A model generated the notes under the pieces. It worked only from the letters and a program-made list of their open reading frames with translations, did not search any database and had not been told where the DNA came from. From Enorma massiliensis phI (GTDB taxonomy: Bacteria > Actinomycetota > Coriobacteriia > Coriobacteriales > Coriobacteriaceae), in the NCBI RefSeq assembly GCF_000311845.1, contig NZ_HE978574.1, positions 1,021,248 through 1,085,247 of the forward strand: a stretch of DNA of 64,000 nucleotides, given 5' to 3'. The position numbers and the translations under genes are program-made. Of the stretch, positions 55,626 through 64,000 are shown in pieces (position 1 is the stretch's first letter; each line of letters opens with the position of its first letter).

Positions 55626-57125
55626 ATGAGAACGATCCTGGTGCTGATGGACACCCTTCGCAGGGATGCGCTGGGGTGTTACAACCCCGAGGGAGCCGCC
55701 CATACGCCGCATCTCGACGCGTTCGCTGAGGACTCGCTGGTCTTCGACAACCATTGGATCGGCTCCGCGCCGTGCATGCCCGCGCGCCGCGACATCATGT
55801 GCGGGCGCTACAACTTCCTCGAGCGGCCCTGGGGCCCCATCGAGCCCTTCGACGCCACGCTCGTGGACGGTCTGCGGGCGGGCGGTACCTATACCTGCAT
55901 CAAGACGGACCATTGCCACTATGCTCGCACGGGCGGCGAGGGCTATCTCCAGCTGTTCAACAGCTGGGAGCTCTTCCGCGGCCAGGAGGGCGACCCGTGG
56001 GTGAGTCGCATCGACGAGCCCGACAACATGCCCGAGACCTTCTACGGCCGTGTGCGCGAGCAGTATCAGAAGAATCGGGCGAAGTGGCCGCGCGAGGAGG
56101 ACATGCCGAGCCCGCGCACCTTCCGGGCGGCCTGCGACTTCATCGAGGAAAATGCCGAGAACGATGACTTCTTCCTCATGGTCGAGGCGTTCGACCCGCA
56201 TGAGCCCTTCGATGTGCCCGACCGCTACATGGACATGTACGGCGGTGCCGAGGGACTCGATCGCGATTACTTCGAGATCCCGCCCTATCGTCGCGTGAGC
56301 GAGACGGATATTCCCGAGAGCGCCATCGAGTACGTGCAGCGTCGCTATAAGGCGCTGGTGACGTGCACGGACCATTGGTTCGGCACGCTCATCGACGCGC
56401 TCAAGGCGCGTGGCATCTACGACGACACGATGATTCTCGTGACCACCGATCACGGGTACTTCCTCGGCGATCGCGACTATCTGGGCAAGAATTACATGCA
56501 TCTGTATAACGAGCTCGCCCATCTGCCGTTTATCGTGCACTTCCCGGGGGGTGCTCGGGCAGGCGAGCGCGCCGGGCAGCTGACCCAGGCGATCGATATC
56601 ATGCCTACGCTGCTCGATGCATACGGTTGCGAGGTGCCATCGACCGTGCGCGGCACATCGCTCATGCCGTTGATGACCGATGCGACCGCCCCGACGCGCG
56701 ATTATGCGCTCTATGGCGTGCACGCCATGACGGTGAACGTGACGGATGGCCGCTACACCTACTTCCGTGCTCCCGTGCCGGGAAACCGCCCGTGCTACGA
56801 GTACGCGGCCATTCCCCATACCATCCGCAAGAAGATGGGCACCGATTGCGTGGATGATATCGAGATGGGGCGCTTCCTCTCGTGGACGGACTATCCCGTC
56901 TACCGGTTCCCCTGCACGAAGCCGGCGAACATCGATCAGCGAGAGGACTGCCTGGAAGAGGTGCGCGACTCGCTGCTCTTCGATCTGGACGGGGACTATG
57001 CCCAGGTCCATAACCTGGCGGGGGAGGATGCCCCTGCCGAGGATCGCATGGTCGCGCTGCTGCGACGCGGCCTCGTCGAGCACGACGCGCCCGCCGAGCA
57101 ATTCGACCGCCTGGGCCTCTCCTAG
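55626..57125 (+). CDS. Cys-type sulfatase (S1 family), cytoplasmic
   Basis: Sulfate ester hydrolase of the alkaline-phosphatase fold, 499 residues. The formylglycine site is Cys50 in APCMPARRDIMCGRY, matching CxPxR; metal ligands are in LVLMDTLRRDALGCYNPEG and VTTDHGYFLGDRDYLGK. The protein starts directly with the first beta strand (MRTILVLMDT) and has no signal peptide, so it acts inside the cell on imported sugars. ATG follows AGAAAGGG. Maturation would need the radical SAM enzyme at 50.3 kb. Confidence 0.9.
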   Translation: MRTILVLMDTLRRDALGCYNPEGAAHTPHLDAFAEDSLVFDNHWIGSAPCMPARRDIMCGRYNFLERPWGPIEPFDATLVDGLRAGGTYTCIKTDHCHYARTGGEGYLQLFNSWELFRGQEGDPWVSRIDEPDNMPETFYGRVREQYQKNRAKWPREEDMPSPRTFRAACDFIEENAENDDFFLMVEAFDPHEPFDVPDRYMDMYGGAEGLDRDYFEIPPYRRVSETDIPESAIEYVQRRYKALVTCTDHWFGTLIDALKARGIYDDTMILVTTDHGYFLGDRDYLGKNYMHLYNELAHLPFIVHFPGGARAGERAGQLTQAIDIMPTLLDAYGCEVPSTVRGTSLMPLMTDATAPTRDYALYGVHAMTVNVTDGRYTYFRAPVPGNRPCYEYAAIPHTIRKKMGTDCVDDIEMGRFLSWTDYPVYRFPCTKPANIDQREDCLEEVRDSLLFDLDGDYAQVHNLAGEDAPAEDRMVALLRRGLVEHDAPAEQFDRLGLS

Positions 57126-57172
57126 GTTCGCGCGGCCTTACCGGACAGGCTCCTACACGACAGGGAGGCTTC

Positions 57173-57781
57173 GTGGACATCCGCATCATCGGCGCCGTGA
57201 TACTCATCGCCGCGACGGCGCTTTTGATCCTCACTGAAGTGGCGAAGCGCGCATATACCCATGAGCTCGCTTCGCTTCTCGAGCAGGGGGAGGTGCGCGC
57301 GTACCTCGCCTTGCTCGAGAAACCGCTCGTGAAGCTCGTCTTCCCTGCCTGGAATCGCTCGTTTATGCAGCTCAACGGGTATCTTGCGCTCGATGCGTAC
57401 GGCGAGGCGGATTCCGTGATCGAGCGAATGCTCTCCATGAGGCAGAATGACCGCCAGCGCCGCGAGCTCGTGGGGAAGGCCTTCAACTACTATCTCGAGC
57501 GCGGCAATGCCGAAGGGGCGACGAGGCTTCTCGCCGAGATTGAGGCCTGGGAAGACGCCGACGCCGTCGCGGAGGCGCGCATGATGCACGACATCTACAT
57601 CAAGAAGGGCTGGGGATATATCGAGGACATGGAGCGCCGCGTCGAGGGGCTCCACGGGGTCGATCGAGGCTTCCTCGAGCTCTTGCTGGCCCTGCAATAC
57701 GAGAACAAGGGCGATGGCGCGGCAAGTGAGCGCTATCTCAAGCGCTCCGAGAAGCACATGCGCACGCCCGTGAAGGGATGA
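57173..57781 (+). CDS. Membrane-anchored helical (TPR-like) protein of unknown function
   Basis: 202 residues. An N-terminal membrane helix (IIGAVILIAATALLILTEVA) precedes about 170 residues of predicted alpha-helix with TPR-like pairs (YLALDAYGEADSVIERML, AFNYYLERGNAEGATRLLAE, LALQYENKGDGAASERYLKR). GTG 57173 has GGGAGG upstream. It sits between two sulfatases in the same orientation. The family is unrecognised. Confidence 0.72.
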   Translation: MDIRIIGAVILIAATALLILTEVAKRAYTHELASLLEQGEVRAYLALLEKPLVKLVFPAWNRSFMQLNGYLALDAYGEADSVIERMLSMRQNDRQRRELVGKAFNYYLERGNAEGATRLLAEIEAWEDADAVAEARMMHDIYIKKGWGYIEDMERRVEGLHGVDRGFLELLLALQYENKGDGAASERYLKRSEKHMRTPVKG

Positions 57782-57785
57782 GTTC

Positions 57786-58253
57786 ATGCCCGCGTTTTTC
57801 TCAAGCTTCGGCGTTCTCGAGTGGACTCTTGTCATCGTGGCCGCCCTGCTGGTCTGCTATAGCGTGTACCTCGCCATCGACCAGCGGGGCTCGTTGAGGT
57901 TCGCGGTACCCCGCGCGCCGGTTAACGCGGTCGTCGCGGCTGCGGTTGCCGTCCTCGGTATCGGGTACTTCGTCGTGCGGGGCGCGCAGCCCGACGACTT
58001 CTCCGCGTGCTGCGTCCTCGTCGCGGTGGGTGCTTCGCTTGCCCTCGTGCGCTCCGGCATGGGGCCGCACGGGATCTATCAGGGCGGCATGCGCGTGGGC
58101 TGGGATCGCATCGAGCGGGTCGAATCCGTTGCGGTCGCGGGCGGCGTGTCCGTGCGCTACACGATGCGCGGTGCCGAGCGCGAGCTCGTTCTGCTCGGGG
58201 CCGATGCTGGCGCGGTCGAGGCTTTTCTCGCCGATATGCGCAAGATTCACTGA
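57786..58253 (+). CDS. Small membrane protein with C-terminal PH-like domain
   Basis: 155 residues. Two or three hydrophobic segments (WTLVIVAALLVCYSVYLAI, VNAVVAAAVAVLGIGYFVV, CCVLVAVGASLALVRSGMG) precede GIYQGGMRVGWDRIERVES, which resembles the DUF5673/bacterial PH fold. ATG 57786 follows GATGAG and lies 4 bp after the preceding gene, so the pair is cotranscribed. Function unknown. Confidence 0.7.
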   Translation: MPAFFSSFGVLEWTLVIVAALLVCYSVYLAIDQRGSLRFAVPRAPVNAVVAAAVAVLGIGYFVVRGAQPDDFSACCVLVAVGASLALVRSGMGPHGIYQGGMRVGWDRIERVESVAVAGGVSVRYTMRGAERELVLLGADAGAVEAFLADMRKIH

Positions 58254-58269
58254 ACGGTTCCGGCTCCCT

Positions 58270-58302
58270 GCGTGAGAGCTTCCCCTGGCACCGCTGTCAC
58301 GC
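58270..58302 (+). repeat. Sulfatase-leader element, copy 2
   Basis: GCGTGA/TCACGC ends (8 bp when flanking C/T-G/A pairs are counted, CTGCGTGA/TCACGCAG) frame a loop ending in GCACCGCTG. It lies 33 bp before the second sulfatase. Confidence 0.6.
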
Positions 58303-58334
58303 AGGGCGGTTGGCGCATCTAGGGAAGGAGAGCC

Positions 58335-59825
58335 ATGGCTCGTCCGATTGCTCAACCTAATATCGTTCTCATCGTCTGCGACCAGCTGCGCGGCGATTGC
58401 CTGGGAGCCGCCGGGCATCCGGACGTGAAGACGCCCTACCTCGATACGCTTGCTGCGGAGGGAACGCTCTTCGAGAACGCCTACTCCGCCTGTCCGAGCT
58501 GTATTCCGGCGCGCGCAGGGCTCCTCACCGGCCAGGCCCCTTCCTCCCATGGCCGTGTGGGCTATCAGGATGGCGTAGATTGGGAGTACGACCATTATCT
58601 TGCCGAGGAACTCGGTTGCGCCGGCTATCAGACGGCATGCGTGGGCAAGATGCACGTGCATCCGCCCCGTCTCGCCTGCGGCTTCCAGACGCTCAAGCTG
58701 CATGACGGATACATCGGCCACTATCGCCATGCCGATACGCCGTATTGGCAGCATCAAGCGGTTTCCGATGACTACATGCGCGACATGCGCGACCGCTTGG
58801 GCGCTTCATTCGATGTGAACGGCTCGGGCGTCGAGAACAATTCCTGGATCACGCATCCCTGGATCTACGAGGAGCGCTACCATCCCACGAACTGGGTGGT
58901 CGATGAGTCCATCCGCTTCCTCGAGACGCGCGACCGCACGCGGCCGTTCTTCCTCACCGCAAGCTTCGTGCGCCCGCATCCGCCATTCGATGCCCCCCAG
59001 AGCTACTTTGACCTCTATGACGGGTGCGACCTGCGCCCGCCCGCTTCGGGAGACTGGGACGACGTCGAGGCGACCGAGCGCGACGGCATGGTCCTCGACA
59101 GCGTTCACGGTTGTCGCGATGCGGAGCTTCGTCGTCAGGCGATGGCAGGGTACTATGCATGCATCACGCACATCGATCATCAGGTGGGACGCCTCATCAC
59201 TGCCCTCGAGAACGACGGGACCTATGGCAACACGATCGTGGTGTTCACCTCGGATCACGGGGAGATGCTCTTCGACCACTCCCTGTTCCGCAAGGTGCTG
59301 CCCTATGAGGGGTCCGCGCACATACCGTTTATCGTCCGCGCTGGCAAGCAGGCGGCAGCGGCGATGGGCGCAGGGGAGGGCTATGCCGGGCGGCGCTCCG
59401 AGCAGGTGGTCGAACTCATGGACATCATGCCGACGCTTTTGGAGTTCGCGGGTGCGGGCGTGCCCGACACGGTCGATGGCTCGTCCCTTGCGAGCGAGGT
59501 GCTGGGGCGGGGGAGCCTGCAGCGCACCTACATCCACGGAGAGCATGCGCGGGATCGCGAGCAATCGAACCACTATATCGTGACGTCGCGCGATAAGTAC
59601 ATCTGGTTCAGCCAGACGGGACGCGAGCAGTACTTCGACCTCGCCGCCGATCCGCGCGAGTCGCATGATGCCATCGACGACCCTGCCTGCGCGCAGCGCG
59701 TGGCGGAGCTGCGCTCCGTGCTCATCGCCGAGCTTGCGGGGCGCGAGGAGGGCTTCGTGAAGGACGGGGAACTCGTCGCAGGCCGCCGGCTCACGAACCT
59801 GTTCCAATGCCGGTGGGAGCGGTAG
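58335..59825 (+). CDS. Cys-type sulfatase (S1 family), cytoplasmic
   Basis: 496 residues. Formylglycine site Cys56 in SCIPARAGLLTG; metal-binding VLIVCDQLRGDCLG and FTSDHGEMLFDHSLFRK. VGKMHVHPPRLACGF is the conserved KxH region. No signal peptide is present. It is clearly diverged from the first sulfatase, so the two probably remove sulfate from different positions or sugars. ATG follows GGAAGGAG. Last gene of the sulfated-glycan locus. Confidence 0.92.
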   Translation: MARPIAQPNIVLIVCDQLRGDCLGAAGHPDVKTPYLDTLAAEGTLFENAYSACPSCIPARAGLLTGQAPSSHGRVGYQDGVDWEYDHYLAEELGCAGYQTACVGKMHVHPPRLACGFQTLKLHDGYIGHYRHADTPYWQHQAVSDDYMRDMRDRLGASFDVNGSGVENNSWITHPWIYEERYHPTNWVVDESIRFLETRDRTRPFFLTASFVRPHPPFDAPQSYFDLYDGCDLRPPASGDWDDVEATERDGMVLDSVHGCRDAELRRQAMAGYYACITHIDHQVGRLITALENDGTYGNTIVVFTSDHGEMLFDHSLFRKVLPYEGSAHIPFIVRAGKQAAAAMGAGEGYAGRRSEQVVELMDIMPTLLEFAGAGVPDTVDGSSLASEVLGRGSLQRTYIHGEHARDREQSNHYIVTSRDKYIWFSQTGREQYFDLAADPRESHDAIDDPACAQRVAELRSVLIAELAGREEGFVKDGELVAGRRLTNLFQCRWER

Positions 59826-60196
59826 CACGGCCGCCTGTCCGGTCATGGGTGCGTTCTCGCCGTACCAATCACGACGAGGACGCGCTCATTGCTGCGTCCG
59901 CCGAGACGGGGAACGAACTTCTCTCTGCGTCGGCTGCGACGTGGCGCGCCGTCATGGCAAGGCCGGCGGATGGGTCCTGCCGCGCCCCGTGTGGCGTTCT
60001 CGGGCGAAATATGGACGCCCAGATGCCTAATCCTGTACACATCTTGCCCGAGAACGCCCGCCGTGTTCAAATATCGCCCGTAAACAAAGAGCGTCCTCGT
60101 GGCGGCCTGCGTCTTGCGGTCGCACCTCCTGTGCTATCCTCTTGCAATACGTGTATCGCGTGAAATCCGAGTAGAGATGCAAGCATAGAGGTGCCC
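59826..60196. promoter_or_regulatory. valS leader with competing inverted repeats
   Basis: 371 bp without a gene. Perfect 13-bp arms GGCGTTCTCGGGC (59993-60005) and GCCCGAGAACGCC (60046-60058) can pair; the first arm can instead form a local GGGCG/CGCCC stem (60002-60020). ATATCGCCC at 60071-60079 is another partial complement. No T-box signature was found. This may be a structured leader or a terminator for the sulfatase operon. Confidence 0.5.
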
Positions 60197-62908
<2,712 letters not shown>

Positions 62909-62937
62909 GTGACAGCCCCTCATTTGATGTTCTAGGA

Positions 62938-63003
62938 AAGCGTCGCATAGCTCGATGGCGGAGGCTTGAATGCCGCTCCACCGTCGAGTTGTGCGACGCT
63001 TTT
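62938..63003 (+). terminator. Long hairpin terminator after valS
   Basis: 25-bp arms at 62938-62962 and 62977-63001 pair completely if G-U pairs are allowed (outer stem AAGCGTCGCA/TGCGACGCTT), followed by a short TTTT. Confidence 0.75.
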
Positions 63004-63121
63004 GCTTGCAGCGTTTCGGAGGGCGGCCTGGCACGCCAATCCGCGTCGACGCGTGCTAGTATGGTGGAGCGGCTGAGCACCGAACACGAACCACTGATGC
63101 CGTTGAGCGATGGAGGCTTCC

Positions 63122-64000
63122 ATGGCTAATCTCGAAGCGATGCGCACCTTTCAGAGGCATTGGACGAGCTACTGCGCTGAAGAGCGCACCCTCGCCCGAT
63201 TGTGCACGCAGCTCCCCCTCGATATCTCGGGCCTGGGCGCAAGGGAACGTCGGCTCCCGCCGTTCGCGTTTTCCACCGCCGCCGTCTACGATCGTCGTGC
63301 GCTCGCTGGGGCGCTCGGGCCGGACGGCGCGCATCTCGGCTATCGCGTCGATGAGGGCATCCAATGGAACTGGTGGCTCGCCTATGACGCTTGGCGCGCC
63401 GTCATCGACGAGCGGTCGTTGCTCGACGAGCGCGCCGCATGCATCGCCGAGCTCGCAGCCGTCGCGGCCGATACGCAGCGGGCGCTGGATGGGGACGAGG
63501 AACTTGCGCGCGACCGCTCGACCTTAAGGGACTATGCTGCCGCCGACGCCGAGGAGCGCTCAGAGCTCGCCCGCATGAACGAGCAGCGCAAGAAGTTCGT
63601 GGAACCCTACGAGCAGGATGAGGCGCGCCGGGCGCCATGGATCGCGCACCCCTGGAGGCGCTTGAAGCTCTGGTTTTTCAAGAGCTTTCGGATGAGGGAC
63701 GAGCTGGACAAGATCGATCAGAAGATCGCCGACATCCAAGCTAAGCTCGACGTGCGGGAACGCAAGATCGGTGAGCTTGGGGATGCGGTAGCCGCGCGCA
63801 CGGCATTGCTTGAAGAGCCCTTCGCGCCGCAGCGCAAGCGGTCGCTCGAAGCGATTCTGTCGACCGAGCGCGAACTGCTTTCGCTCCTCGATCACGATCT
63901 CGCTGCGCGGGACGAGACCTATGAGCAGGGGTCCGTGCTCGCAGAATCGTTCGAGGACGGCCTCGCTCATGCGAACGAGCGCGAATGGGCGCTGCTGGGG
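63122..64000 (+). CDS. Coiled-coil protein of unknown function, 3' end outside the window
   Basis: ATG 63122, preceded by GGAGG, opens a frame without a stop for 293 codons to the window edge. It begins MANLEAMRTFQRHWTSYCAE; residues about 95-270 are charged and helical with heptads (DKIDQKIADIQAKLDVRERK). A single Trp/Phe-rich patch (HPWRRLKLWFFKSFRMRDEL) might touch a membrane. I do not recognise the family. Codon use matches the neighbours, supporting a real gene. Confidence 0.72.
   Translation, partial: MANLEAMRTFQRHWTSYCAEERTLARLCTQLPLDISGLGARERRLPPFAFSTAAVYDRRALAGALGPDGAHLGYRVDEGIQWNWWLAYDAWRAVIDERSLLDERAACIAELAAVAADTQRALDGDEELARDRSTLRDYAAADAEERSELARMNEQRKKFVEPYEQDEARRAPWIAHPWRRLKLWFFKSFRMRDELDKIDQKIADIQAKLDVRERKIGELGDAVAARTALLEEPFAPQRKRSLEAILSTERELLSLLDHDLAARDETYEQGSVLAESFEDGLAHANEREWALLG

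Noticed and set aside
59826-60196. T-box riboswitch upstream of valS
   Set aside because: No GGGTGGNACCGCG-like T-box sequence or specifier stem could be found.

Overview
The window is high-GC (mostly low-to-mid 60s percent by eye) and looks like a chromosome segment of a Gram-positive actinobacterium of class Coriobacteriia, most likely Collinsella or a close relative. This rests on the ftsQ-ftsZ-pgeF-yggS-sepF-yggT-divIVA division cluster, strong Shine-Dalgarno sequences, a class A RNase P RNA, and gut-type sugar uptake (mannose-family PTS, MsmK-type ABC transporter, Cys-type sulfatases with an anaerobic maturase). The genus is an inference; no 16S gene is present.

Layout. 1-8.2 kb: division/cell-wall cluster, with ftsQ open at the left edge and a PhoU-like gene inserted; a perfect 21-bp hairpin and a 36-bp tandem array follow ftsZ. 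8.3-10.2 kb: TPM-domain membrane protein and PspA. 10.3-13.5 kb: nitroreductase, FucO-like alcohol dehydrogenase, a 0.7-kb gap, HAD phosphatase. 13.6-16.1 kb: rnpB, then Pit phosphate permease and its DUF47 partner. 16.2-21.5 kb: YigZ, Cys-rich C_GCAxxG_C_C protein, MetY, alpha/beta hydrolase, a 5'-truncated xpt remnant, lipid kinase. 21.6-23.9 kb: tRNA-Pro, tRNA-Gly, gdhA, a small membrane protein.

24-41 kb is a carbohydrate region: amylosucrase, AraC regulator, sugar ABC transporter (ATPase, lipoprotein, two permeases), alpha-glucosidase, glycogen phosphorylase, 4-alpha-glucanotransferase, LacI regulator with twin operators, and GH36 alpha-galactosidase. Together these could take in raffinose-type sugars, release sucrose, store its glucose as alpha-glucan without ADP-glucose, and recover it as glucose-1-phosphate.

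41-43.6 kb: a ParB-like/BMP-domain fusion translationally coupled to a metallophosphoesterase. 43.8-47.6 kb: tRNA-Leu, tig, clpP, clpX. 47.7-50 kb: TSUP transporter and ClC channel, then a 135-bp MITE-like element. 50.2-59.8 kb: radical-SAM sulfatase maturase, DeoR regulator, mannose-family PTS (IIA, IIB, IIC, IID), two CxPxR sulfatases without signal peptides and two small unknown proteins; the logic suggests uptake of sulfated host glycans followed by cytoplasmic desulfation. 60-64 kb: valS with a structured leader, and a coiled-coil gene running off the right edge.
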